A stretch of DNA of 64,000 bases from Argyresthia goedartella (lineage: Eukaryota; Arthropoda; Insecta; Lepidoptera; Argyresthiidae), in assembly GCA_949825045.1 (NCBI GenBank), contig OX463820.1:9312501-9376500 (forward strand), in the 5' to 3' direction. Shown here in pieces: positions 19,519 through 30,043 of this stretch; the stretch's first letter is position 1, and each line of letters begins with the position of its first letter. Made by a program: the position numbers and the translations under genes. A model generated the notes under the pieces. That model did no database searches, was not told the origin of the DNA, and worked only from the letters and a program-made list of their open reading frames with translations.

Positions 19519-20099
19519 TGCATCCTGTTATTCTGGTCTGATACCAGATTCATATTAGGCTGCTCAGTAAAAACAGAGTTAGAAGCCAAATTTTTGGCTG
19601 TAATGTCATATAAATATAATAGTGACATAGCTATTTGTCGTTTACAATAATTTGAAAGGTAAAATGTACCTTTAGTCATAGTAAAATAATTACTAACATA
19701 ATTGTTAGTGTCAATAATATCAAACTTATTATTATATGTACATAAATTGTACATAGTTATATTCATATTATGTCTATATACATTTTCATTTTGTGTCAAT
19801 TGGTTGCAGTACGGAAATGTGAACAATATAATTTTTTTCACACTAAGACCATTCAATGTTTCATAAAATTTTATTAAATTATTTTTGTTCACATCTCCCC
19901 TATTGCCCATGAAAATTATCAGTGTGGCACTGGCTGTGATAGTGCTGTCATTCAAAATTTGATTTATAATATTATCTACAGTGCTAAAAGGTGAGCAATT
20001 ACTAATAACACTACGTCCCTTAGAGTATGAGTGGAGTGCTGAGCCCATGCCACTTCCAATCTCATCACAGTACATTATAATATCAGGTGTTGTGGTCAT
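19509..20099 (-). CDS. LINE ORF1: SGNH-hydrolase-like protein without the usual catalytic residues
   Basis: 196 residues from ATG at 20099 to TAG at 19509. Three blocks recall SGNH/GDSL hydrolases, a fold known in ORF1 of CR1-type LINEs: CDEIGSG (11-17) in place of G-D-S-I-G, MGNRGD (64-69) in place of the G-x-N-D block, and GTFYLSNYCKRQIA (144-157) in place of D-x-x-H-L-S-x-x-G. The Ser nucleophile position is Glu, and the Asp and His of the last block are Gly and Tyr. It would therefore bind rather than hydrolyse, if the alignment holds. A TAG lies a few codons upstream of the ATG, so the N-terminus is as given. In the LINE it presumably coats the RNA or helps membrane or RNP association; that is inference. 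It overlaps the ORF2 frame by about 19 bases. Confidence 0.65.
   Translation of the reverse strand: MTTTPDIIMYCDEIGSGMGSALHSYSKGRSVISNCSPFSTVDNIINQILNDSTITASATLIIFMGNRGDVNKNNLIKFYETLNGLSVKKIILFTFPYCNQLTQNENVYRHNMNITMYNLCTYNNKFDIIDTNNYVSNYFTMTKGTFYLSNYCKRQIAMSLLYLYDITAKNLASNSVFTEQPNMNLVSDQNNRMHLN
19512..19518 (-). promoter_or_regulatory. Candidate -1 ribosomal frameshift site T TTA AAT
   Basis: Read in ORF1 frame the heptamer is T TTA AAT and is followed at once by the TAG of ORF1. It fits the X XXY YYZ rule for simultaneous -1 slippage. After slipping, reading continues in the ORF2 frame. That frame is closed by TAA at 19528-19530, so a shift can only happen between 19512 and 19527. A short CAGAG/CTCTG stem can form about 15 bases downstream; no pseudoknot was recognised. 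Confidence 0.6.
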
Positions 20100-20242
20100 A
20101 TCAGACTTGGCATATATATACGACTATATATATGACTTGGTATACTATTCAATATCAGAATATTTACATGACACAACACTAAACACACAACAACACTAGT
20201 ATAGTTCGTACGTTACCCGTCCGGTTCCGGTTGCATCAATCT

Positions 20243-20415
20243 AGGTATATTTTTATCTTGCAGTAATATAAAATTGACCTGTATCTTATATTTTAATAAT
20301 AATTTTGCAAGAACAAATAATATTTGTATGCCATTGGCCAAACATAGAGATTCTACTATACCTACTTTAAAATCTATACATATTGTACTTAAATAAAGCT
20401 TTGAATCTTTGAATC
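20243..20415 (+). mobile_element. 3' end of the older plus-strand LINE, beyond the insertion
   Basis: Contains TTTGTATGCCATTGGCC, then TTGTACTTAAATAAAGC with a polyadenylation-like AATAAA, and ends in two TTGAATCT units. The layout is that of a LINE 3' untranslated region with an eight-base tandem tail. With 16068-16218 it frames the minus-strand LINE. Confidence 0.6.
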
Positions 20416-20634
20416 TATGTTTTGTGTACTTAAGTTTATGTTTTAAGTATTTTTTGTTGTTCTTACATGTTCAACCTAACACGAAGGATAAAGGGGGATT
20501 CGCTTCGCTGACCCCCTTTACCCTTCACCTATGCTACCGCAGTATTTTGCTCTGATATTATCTGCAACTTTTGGTGATCATTTACCCATTTTGGGTGAGA
20601 AAAAAATATTTTGGTGATCATTATATTTGTTGCC
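20416..20634 (-). mobile_element. Family H, copy B
   Basis: On the minus strand it starts GGCAACAAATATAATGATCA, has one GATCACCAAAAT..ACCCAAAATGGGT minisatellite unit, then TTGCAGATAATATCAGAGC, the GGGGG..CCCCC hairpin and ends CTTAAGTACACAAAACAT. It shares both ends with the copy at 60958. It abuts the LINE tail at 20415. Confidence 0.7.
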
Positions 20635-20670
20635 AATTCCAAATACGGTCGCCGACTCGTAAATCGGCCT

Positions 20671-20795
20671 AAGTGTTCATCATCATCATCATCATCATAA
20701 ATCAGCCTACATTCACCCACTGCTGGGTATAGGCCTCTTCTTTACCACACCATCCACTCCGGTCCTGAGCCTCCCGCGTCCTCTGCCTACCCGCT
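20671..20795 (-). mobile_element. 3' end of an RTE-type LINE with (ATC)n tail
   Basis: (ATC)n on the plus strand is followed by CACTGCTGGGTATAGGCCTC, which is the inverse of the GGCCTATGCCCAGCAGTG-like end usual for lepidopteran RTE elements. Only about 125 bases remain. Confidence 0.65.
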
Positions 20796-22910
20796 ACGGC
20801 GATAAGTGTTCACGTACAAGAAAATATGTGTTCCATTACAAATTGAAGTTTCTCACTATGCAGCCCAGACTAAACGTTTCGAGTAATAATAACATGCCTT
20901 CAAACAATTGTTCAATGTTTCCAATACGTTGGGAAATTGGCTAAACGTGATCGCAAGCTTCCTCTATCTGCGGACGAGTGGTGCTCTTTTGTTACTGACA
21001 CGCCATTTCTGTACAATTGCTTTGAACAGACCTTTGTCGAAGACTGAGAGAATAGCTCGATTAAAGGCGGGAAGCAATAATGTAATAATCATCGTGTTTC
21101 AGGAATGTTATTATTGGGGGTATAAAAGCGTTTGTAGGTGCCTTTTTTACAAGCACTTCTTACATAAACATACATGAATAAGCGCTAGCTGATCTAATAG
21201 AGACGGGATCTTAATTTTAGAAATACCAAAGTTTCGAAATTATTGGAGTTAAAATTACAGGGATGTGCAAGCCTACCCCCTCAGTCCCCGCCGCTCACCC
21301 GTCGATCTTGCGCCGCCGCCGCATCAATCATGTCAGAAGGCTTCGCTTATCGAGTTTTCTTTCGGCCTACGTTCTTTCTATTCTCAACTTTTACATCGGA
21401 TGATCTCGAAAAAACCAACAGAGCGGCGCGGCGGCGTCTCACGACCGCATTTTGTATTATTTTTTCTGAATAAATAATATTATTCCTTGAGGGAAAGGGG
21501 GATTGGATTTCGTTAAACATGCTTTAGTAATTGAATTGAAATCTCTCAATGTCGACTTTCAATTAAGCTTCAGATTTTGTGCTTGATGAAGGTATTTCCT
21601 TTGTTTCTGGCGAATAATAATGAAATTAATTTTAAGATTATTCGATTCCATGATTGAATTTCAAATGATGGACAGGTAGGTACATCCATTTTGAATTAAC
21701 TGAAATAAAACCTGTTGTGGCTCATTCAGAATCCAACTCCTAATCAATGTCGATTTGTAACAAAATAATAAACTAAATCCTGTCGTGATTTCTTTGATTA
21801 AGAATTGCACTGAGATGCCATTAGCTGCACATTAATTACGCACATCTATCCATTACACTCGCTGCCAAAAGTGATTAATGCTAATGTCGGACGCAAGATT
21901 TTTAACAAAGTTAAGATTAAAATAGCTTACGGTATTATAATTTCTTAAAGCTCCACCGTCCCCGGGCGACGGATCCGTCATCTCCCCCAGAAAATTATAA
22001 TGACACATCCCGGAGGAGGTTTTAAGCCAATTCAACTTGAGGATTCCCGATACCGGCGAGGCTCCAGCGCACTTTCAAGACGAAAAATTCCGAAATATGC
22101 GCCGTTCCCGATCACGATATCGCTGGGTCATGGAATTGGATATTGCTTCGCAAAAATCACTCCCTCTGGCGAGAGTGTGCGGCATTGCCAGTAATTTGGT
22201 TTGATTTTACAATGCGGTATAATAATAGCACCGGTAGCTGCAATTTCGATATAAACAATATCGATTCGAGTTCCCGAGCGCCATCAGAGGGGGTAACTGA
22301 GGTAAAAATCCGCAATGATAGACGCGCGATATGAGCAACAACGGAGAGCGCTTTCGCTTTTTTATTTTTTAACCGCGAGGGAGTTCGCTGGCGGATCTTT
22401 GTTTTATGAGAACGATTAAGAAAAGCATATTTGAAGTGTGTACTCTGCTTTATTTGCGCCCCAAGGGGAAGGCATGCTTCATTGATCTGTAATCGTTTTT
22501 CCCATTTTATTAGTCGTGTGTTTCGCCCGCGATACGTCGAGGGTTATGAGTGGATCGAATTGGCTCGTTTATTTTGCCATACTTAAACCGGCAGCATTAT
22601 GTGTTTTCTTATTCGCGTTTCGGAGGTAATTACAGTCTTTTAATAGGGCGTGTTTCAGCCATAAATTTGTTTGGTAGATTTTCGCACTTAATTTTGCGGC
22701 GTGAGGCTGTATTGTGGCGCGGGGCGTCTGCTTGGTGTGATTAGAATTCTAAGTACGCATCTGAAAGGGTTGCCTTAATTGTGCGGCGCTCCTCGAGGAC
22801 CGCTGCCTGCAAACATCACCCACGGGCGCAGAATCAAAAGTGACGGAGACTTTTGAGATCTTACATCGAAACAGGTTGAAAATCCGAAAGAATTTCCATG
22901 AAATTCTTGG
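20796..22910. other. Unassigned sequence, GC-rich in places
   Basis: No gene is recognised. CpG-containing unique sequence at about 21265-21450 and 21950-22330 could be conserved non-coding DNA, but no motif proves it. The open frames here have no domain signature. Confidence 0.45.
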
Positions 22911-23148
22911 TATAATAATAATAATACCTTGGATATTATTTACACACATTGATCAAGCCCCAAACTAGGGGTCCCTGTATCTTGGGTACTAGACAACGAT
23001 ACACTTACTTATATAGAAAAATATTATACTTAGATAGATTAACAACCATGACTATAGGGTACAAACATCCGTTCTCATCAAACAAATATTTGCCTCCACC
23101 GGGACTCGAACCCGGGACCCTTGGCTTCACTCGGCCATTCGGGTCATC
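22911..23148 (-). mobile_element. tRNA-derived SINE, family 1, copy 1
   Basis: Minus strand: a head with GACCCGAATGGCCGAG and a B box GGGTTCGAGTCCCGG, a body with TTTGTTTGATGAGAACGGAT, ACCATGACTAT-type and TAGACAACGATACA words (plus strand), and a (TTA)n-like end. Compared with the copies at 29772 and 41021 it lacks about 19 bases of the tRNA-like head between the two boxes. Confidence 0.8.
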
Positions 23149-23744
23149 AAATATACTTGGTATCTTTGATTTTATTAACGACTTAGGTAATTTTTATCGA
23201 CAGTAATACAGATCACGTGTTTTTTATGCCTTTTCAATAATGATTTAATGCAGATGCAGAGTATCTACCAAATGTTATGACAATATACCACTAATCTGTA
23301 ACTCCCGATACCTCTTAAAGGCTTTATTAAACAAGATGTAGCCACTACGTTAAAGGATCAAAACAGTTTTCTCAAATGGCAATATTCAAAATGTATTTCG
23401 TGCGACATTCCCCGCATTTAAAATGCAATAGGAATTCCGTTTGATAGTCAAAAAATTAATTGCAAGTGGCGTGCTCGTGATTTAGCCGGTCGTAATGTGG
23501 TCGTTAGTGGAGATTGAACCGAAGGAAGGGTTGATTCTACATTTCTAGATTAAAACCCGAGCGTGATGTAACAATGCTATTTGGAATTTAAATAAAGCCG
23601 CTCTAAGGGTAAGTACGCAGATGCGGTTGCATTTCTTAGAAGATATGTACTAAGTTTCCGATACAATTTTCCGATTACAAGTTTAACGTGGGATCCAAAA
23701 AACGTGGGAAGTTACATAGAAGTTTGAGCTGTGTACTCATAATT
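23149..23744. other. Unassigned sequence
   Basis: Nothing recognisable beyond short AT-rich words. Confidence 0.45.
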
Positions 23745-24150
23745 TCATAATTTCTTTATTGCACACAAATCATACAAAAAACAAGAGTTACATAAAAAAA
23801 GTGTGCAAAGGCTTATCTCTAATAAGAGATCTCTTCCAGCAAACCAGGTTAACATTGGAAAAGTTGATGGCTGAGCAGGGGTAGCCCTATGTGTACAATA
23901 TATAAAATAATAAATAAAATAAAAATATATAATAACCATAATAATATACGAAATACTTATAATATACTACAACTACTATTGTATATAGTTAGTACTATAC
24001 TAATAAATACTTACATGCTTACTAACTATAACTCTAAAGGGAGAGGTAATGCTTCTTCACACGACTTTTAAAGATATTCAGAGTAGGACTGTCCCTGATG
24101 GTGCAGGGGTCTCTGTCACTCCAAGGCCTGTAATTATGTCTGATTAGTAA
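23745..24150 (-). repeat. GCAATAAAG-terminated family, well preserved copy
   Basis: Minus strand: the 3' end GTGTGCAATAAAGAAATTAT, AGAGATCTCTTATTAGAGAT, a CTGGTTTGCTGGAAG block, an AT-rich middle with AGTATT words, then AAAAGTCGTGTGAAGAAGC and GGGACAGTCCTAC. The same order is seen at 42098-42500. Polyadenylation signal at the terminus suggests retroposition. Confidence 0.7.
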
Positions 24151-25239
24151 TTTGTACTACATTAGTAGTTACCCTTTTACTTCTACTATATTGCACAACT
24201 TGCGAGGTTCCACAAACAAAGCAAAAAGTTTGAATGCTCCTTAATTCACAGATGACATGCAGCGCGTTCCTTTTTTTTGTTTTGTTTTGTTTTTAGGAGG
24301 AGCATGATGAAAATAATGGCATATTAATTATTCAGCGCCACACTCGTCGCAATCACAATAAGTGCTGATGTTCTTGTCACCCGCCGCCGCCGCCGCCGGA
24401 ACTGCCTTGCGCATGATTAGAATTCTTAAGCCGCACCTAAGGCTCTTGATTAGAGGAAATTAAAATCATTATACTCCACCGCGCGCCGGGCCAACACAAT
24501 GCCGCACTCCGCGACGGCTGACGGAAAAATGAGCGGGAAACGCACATAAAGAAGGAACCGGGCGGAAACGGAAGCGACACCATCTTGGAACCGCCGCTGG
24601 GCGGGAAAACAATGGATTCGTTAATTAACATTTTCTTACGCCTCGCGGCTGTCGAACGAACGGTTTATCGGACAAAATATTTATGGTGCAGACACGATGG
24701 AAATTCCACCATGAAATGTTGCAGTAAAATTCTGTGGGATCGTTAAGATTATGAAAATGCCCCACGGTGCGCCCGCGCTAGCTAATTGCTTTTGGGATAA
24801 TGTCGATTAAAATTTGCATTCTACAAAAACATCTATACTCTAGCTATCTGATGTACCGCAGTCCTTCCCAACAATACATCAATCTGGCAGTTTATCGCAA
24901 ACAAATAAATAAAACGATCGGTAGTGAAGTGTAACCGCGGCCGGTGGCCGCACATGAGCAATGCTTGCCACCAATAAACCGGGTTATCGGGCTTACCGAA
25001 AGAGGTTGGGATGTGTCGATGATTTTATAGAATATGTGTCAAGAATAGGTGTAGTATAGAAAATTGTAAAATTACTAAAGTTGTAACTATAGGAATGAAA
25101 AAAAGTCAAAAGTACCACTTTAAGATCTGTCCAAAATTTAAAAAATATATTTCATATGCAATCAATGCTTAAATAAAAAAAAAAACTGTTGTATTTGCAG
25201 TATCACCAAAAATATCATAGACATCGAAAAACTTTCTCC
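24151..25239. other. Unassigned sequence with a (CCG)n run
   Basis: A short CCG microsatellite lies at about 24379-24400 in a CpG-rich unique stretch (24340-24640). No coding potential with motif support is seen. Confidence 0.45.
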
Positions 25240-25312
25240 TTTCTCGGACGGGATTTGAACCCAAAACGTTTGACACAAGAAAGTGAGCCCTACTATTCGA
25301 CGACAGAATTCT
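25240..25312 (-). mobile_element. tRNA-like fragment (SINE head or tRNA pseudogene)
   Basis: On the minus strand a perfect T-arm/B-box GGGTTCAAATCCCG is preceded by about 45 bases of tRNA-sized sequence. The acceptor stem does not pair convincingly, so it is a SINE head or a relic, not a functional tRNA. Confidence 0.4.
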
Positions 25313-28300
25313 TCAATATCGACAATACACCTCCCAACATTAGTCTATTGGATGTGTTCATTGTATCTATATTGACCTTTTGACAAAGTGGCACCATTTG
25401 TCAAGCGGGCACGTTGCAATCCGATGCACTCACTCATTGGGTCGGTTGTATTGTAACAGATTGCGCTGTGGGTTTGTGATGAATAGGTTATGGCTGAGGT
25501 TTTTTTTGTGGCAACAGATAGGGACATGTTAGACAGACATCAGATGCAGTTGTAGAATACCATATGGTGTACGTGACGTCGTACGCATTCGAGACATAGC
25601 ATCTCCTTCTTCAAGTTGAAATTTATTTCAATGGTTTTGGTGTAAAACTGTAGAGATAATTATGAATTACGACATAATTATGATGACAGACAAATCGTTT
25701 ACGTCGATCGATTCCAGCAAAATAGCCAAGCATTCACCTAAGAAAAATATAATTCAAGTCATTCAACTACCAAGTGCACCCATCAATCTCGAGTCCGGTA
25801 TTAAATTCTGTCGTAACTCGACAATAAACCCAGTTTATCCGAGGATTAGTGCCATTAAGCCAGCAGCCGGGTATAGAGTGGTTGATCAATCTCCCTCGAA
25901 TGTTTGTCGTGCGGTGGACGCTGGCTGGACGCTGTGGTTCTATTCAATAACTAATTTTTTGGTAATATAGATAAATTAGAAGATTTATACAACTTTGCAT
26001 AGTAGGTACTTAATCAGTTGAGACAAATCAAAACAGTCCATTAAAGCGGGAAAATAGCGAGCACCGCCAATCTAATTAGAATCCAAGAGCGAACTTAACT
26101 GAAATTAATATTTCATTTTGAAAGAAGCGCAGCCGCTGCGGCAATTGTCTCAATAATTAATTGTAATTTTTGACAGGCACCTGTCAATTTTGCAGTCCTC
26201 AACCCTTCCTAATCTGCTCCCCAAGACGAGAGAAAGGCGCCGTGGCTCTCCTGAGCCGCTCCCTCCGAATAAATTAGCCCGCTCCCAACCACATTGGGAT
26301 ATAAAATTTTGAATATGAATGGAAAATTTTGCATTTGTAATAAACCGCTTTTCTGTAGCCAGCGCGCGGAGCCCAGATGCGGCAAGCAGTGGATAAAAAT
26401 GAAATCCTGGGTGTCTCTCCGCTCCTCAGGTGGCCCGCCATAAATATTTATTAATTATTTTTTCAATAATCTTTCTCCAGTGTCGTAAAAGCGGGTTGGA
26501 GGAGGGCTACCTCGGAACGTTAATTGCTTTTTGTATAATTTGAATAAGTGCTGTTTTTTACCGTTCATGTTAGAGCTATTGTATTAGGTAGGCACCTACC
26601 TGGAACACAAAGGATTCACACACTTTCGGTTTTTTAAGAATGAATGAAATACACGTTACGTAAATAATAATATGAAGTCAACAATGTGAATTTATTATCA
26701 AGAAAACCATTTGAAAATATATTATTCGGGAGGTTTCTCGCAATAAACAAAAATCAGACAAAATAATCACTTCTTTGAACTAACAATTCATTTGCAGTGT
26801 TTTGCCAAGCTTGAAGATCTGTTAGAAAGTTCACAGAGAGTGTAAAAATACCTTTAAAGTTGCTCAAACGTCAAAAAACATAGATACAAAATGCATGTTC
26901 ATAAATATTTAAATGCTTGTTAAAGTATTGTCTTGAAAGGCGCATCCCCAATGTCGACGCCGCGTCGCCTAATTGATTTTGTAATTCGAAGAAAAAAAAC
27001 GAAAAAGCAACATTTGCATTCGAAGCACGCTGCGACAGGCAACCGCGCGCGGATGCTGGCTGGCACCGCCTCCCGCAGATTACGACACCACCGGCCTGCC
27101 TCGGGATATCAACTTTTTATTTCCATCGACTTGTATAATTTTATTGAAATGGCTAAATCAGCGTCGGCGATCGTCATATTTATTCAGAGTGCGATTGAAA
27201 AAAAGTAGGGAAGCAACTCTAGTTGCTGTTTTATTCATCGGTCGAGACAACGCTACTTTGTCACGGCGATAAAAATGCGTATCGATGGCTCAGGAATGTG
27301 TGGTGTATGATTTAGCAGCCGGAGGGCAGTTTGAGCGATCGGGGCAATTTTTCCACGCACGGAGCGGTCACCCTCGTATCTACATGTTAATTTTTTATTT
27401 GATCAAGATACTGGCGGGCAAAATGTTAGGTAATAGAGTCAATTTTTTGATAATTCCATACATGGCTGTGAGTTAATTCTGCTTTTTACCGTAAGTAGAG
27501 AGAATTACAGGGTGCAGAGACATGTAATTTGGAAGGTAATTCCGAAGTCGTTTGATTCCAATTTATCTTTTCTTGTTACAGCGATTAATGAATTATGGAC
27601 AATATATGGTTAACTCAGTTTGCGATGGAAAAAACTTGCTCCTACAAGCTAATACGTTTTCGCATATCAAATTATGGTGCGGTATTCGATTATGATTACA
27701 ATGTACGTACTGGTAAAATTATTCAAGTATTTTCTTTTGTTAGTGTCATAATTCGCAATCCAATATTGAGCATCATTTAATTGATCTATTCATAAGGCAT
27801 TCTAGAAACCTATCGATGTGGGTCGATTTGAATAGTTTAAAGTTCATTAATAGGGGTGGGTGGGTAATTACGTTCTCCATTATTAACCTAGTGGTTTCAG
27901 TTTTATGGATCGTTTTATTTGTATCGTCTTGTAAAGCGAAAAGTTTGAAATAACTCTACTACTTTTGAACTTAAATCCTAATAGGACAGTGAAAAGAAAC
28001 CGTCGCATAGGCACATTTGCGTCCACTTTTACTCCATTTTATCCAAATATCCAAAAAATTTATTCGTACGAACTACGATATGCTCTAATTTTTCTAATAA
28101 AGATAGTGACAAGTACAAGTGACAAGTGGCGTGCTCAATCCAGCTCAGTTGTAAATCAAGAGTTACCTCAGCAGCGTGACAGCTCGCGGCAAGCGTTTAG
28201 TCTTTGTACACAATACGGTATTTAACTGCTAGTCAAAATAGACACTTTTTAGGAACTGTCAAAACGGTAATTTTGTTCAAGAGTTCTATGAAATAGCATG

Positions 28301-29771
28301 TGGCGTCATAGTCAAATGCTGTCTTTTAAACACAAAACTGAGTTTATAAAATATAACTGCTGGATATATACAATTCTGATATTGTGACACTTTTTTGTTA
28401 AAATAGGTTCAACATGAGACAAGTTTCTAGATTTATTGGACTACCTTGTCAAATACCATATTGACCTTCTGTTTGTTCCTATGCAGTAAGCTGACGATCT
28501 ACTTACTGACTTTTTTTTCTTATTAGATAAAACACTTGAAAGGTTCCCATCTACTATATGGCTTGTGGAGTTTTGACATTTGAGTAAATCCATAAAATAC
28601 AGATATGGTAACAAAAAGTTAATGTTTCTTCCAACAAAATCAATATTCTTGCAGGTTCAAAAGTTTATAGAAATCTTTGTTATCCGTACTAAGCAAAGTC
28701 ACCGAATATAAACATGTACAGAAGCACTGGTGAGGATCTGAAGGTAATGCCCAAATCGCGTGAAACTGAGCAATAACTGCCGACGATTGACTCGGCTCAA
28801 AGGAAATGAATAGATTTCATTTTGGTGTCATTTGTAGAGCCGCTAATAGCACCGTTGACTAATGTTGTACCGAAGAAGTTAACACCGACTGCCTTATTCC
28901 TAATAGCGTACGGCTGATATTCCTGGAGCAGGCCAGATACTCAGGATACAATAAACATTTCTACGTGTAAACATGACTCCGAATGAAACAAAACGCGGGG
29001 TGAAAGCAGAATTAGCTGTTTCGTGACAGATGATAATGACATGATACACCTTGCGTGCTTTTAAGATTTGTTGGTCTGTTATTGGTATCAATTGAAATAA
29101 TTTACAGTATTTTGGTAAGTAATGTTGAGTGATGGTTGGGTCGAAGGCTTGTGACTAACCTATGGAGATATTTGGAGCAGACTGGCCGGACTCCACCTCC
29201 GGTAGAGATGAACAAGAACTATAATATGGTTGGTTATGAGCGCAACACGTATTATTGAAGACTGAATAATTGGAGTAATAGAGGGTAACAGAAAGTTAAA
29301 ACTATACGTTTATCTCTATATCTCTATATTCCTAACTTACTGCCGCATTTGTGGTGCGCCCCAATAAAATGAGGCTCAATTACGTCAGAATGTCTTCTTT
29401 CTATTTTTCCCCGGAAAACATAGTAACGTTATAAATAATGCCGTATGTCATTTCTCAGCACGTATGAAATTTATAATACACGGACGGAACTATTTCGAAG
29501 GGCAATTTATTTGTAATAGAGCCTTCGCGAGGGCACCGAAATAGTGGGGTGGCGCCGAAAATATACCCCCCGGCTATATCCTCGCCGAGATATCACTGCG
29601 ATTTGTTGGCGATTGGTTTTCTGGTGTAATCTACTGAGTCCTTATGAATTTCGACACAGGTTTTAGTGAATTATAGCCACATTTATCATCTTAGATACTG
29701 TGAAAAGAAAATAAAGTGTTCGAAATTAAACGTGACGTAACCTTTGATTTTGGCTAATTAATATACTTAAA
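25313..29771. other. Long unassigned stretch with few repeats
   Basis: 4.4 kb without a recognisable gene or mobile element. Unique-looking sequence rich in AATTA and TAATTAAT words (for example 26080-26180 and 26440-26560) lies here. It could hold cis-regulatory DNA of a neighbouring gene. The open frames at 25662-25970 and 26933-27208 show no domain, and I treat them as chance. Confidence 0.5.
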
Positions 29772-30043
29772 TGGACGACCTGAATGGCCGAATCGGCAGT
29801 GACCCTGCCTACGATGCCAAGGGTCCCGGATCCGAGTCCCGGTGGGGGAAAATATTTGTTTGATGAGAACGGATGTTGGTACCCAAATCATGGTTGTTTG
29901 TCTATCTAAGTATAATATTTATCTATATAAGTATGTGTATCGTTGTCTAGGACCCAATATACAGGGAATCTTAGTTTGGTGCTAGATCAATGTCTGTAAA
30001 TAAGGACACTTCTTATTATTATTATTGTCCAGGGTATTATTAT
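29772..30043 (+). mobile_element. tRNA-derived SINE, family 1, copy 2
   Basis: Head GACCTGAATGGCCGAATCGG, then GCAGTGACCCTGCCTACGA and B box GGATCCGAGTCCCGG. Body ATTTGTTTGATGAGAACGGA, ATGGTTGTTTGTCTATCT, GTATCGTTGTCTAG, TTAGTTTGGTGCTAGATC. It ends GTCCAGGGTATTATTATA. The full tRNA-like head makes it the reference copy in this window. Confidence 0.85.

Larger units (their letters stand above)
16219..20242 (-). mobile_element. Full-length-looking CR1/jockey-type non-LTR retrotransposon
   Basis: A 4.0-kb minus-strand element with a 5' leader of about 140 bases, an open ORF1 (19509-20099), an open ORF2 (16588-19518 with its -1 frame start) and a 3' region ending in a TTTTGAG tandem tail. Both frames are free of stops and the endonuclease and reverse transcriptase catalytic motifs are intact, so the copy may be young. 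It lies in opposite orientation within the 3' end of an older LINE. AGGTAT occurs at both edges (16213-16218 and 20243-20248) and could be a short target duplication. The 5' boundary rests on that match and is approximate. Confidence 0.8.

Noticed and set aside
22911..23148. Functional tRNA genes at the B-box sites (also 9731, 25240, 29772, 41021, 44672, 55548)
   Set aside because: Acceptor and anticodon stems do not close as in real tRNAs and each head is followed by a shared SINE body.
22949..23206. Open frame of 85 codons with a PPGLEPGTLG-like peptide
   Set aside because: It reads through SINE family 1; this peptide is the usual conceptual translation of a tRNA B box and not a protein.
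26933..27208. 91-codon plus-strand frame rich in Lys, Arg and His
   Set aside because: No domain, repeat or splice context; composition follows local base content.
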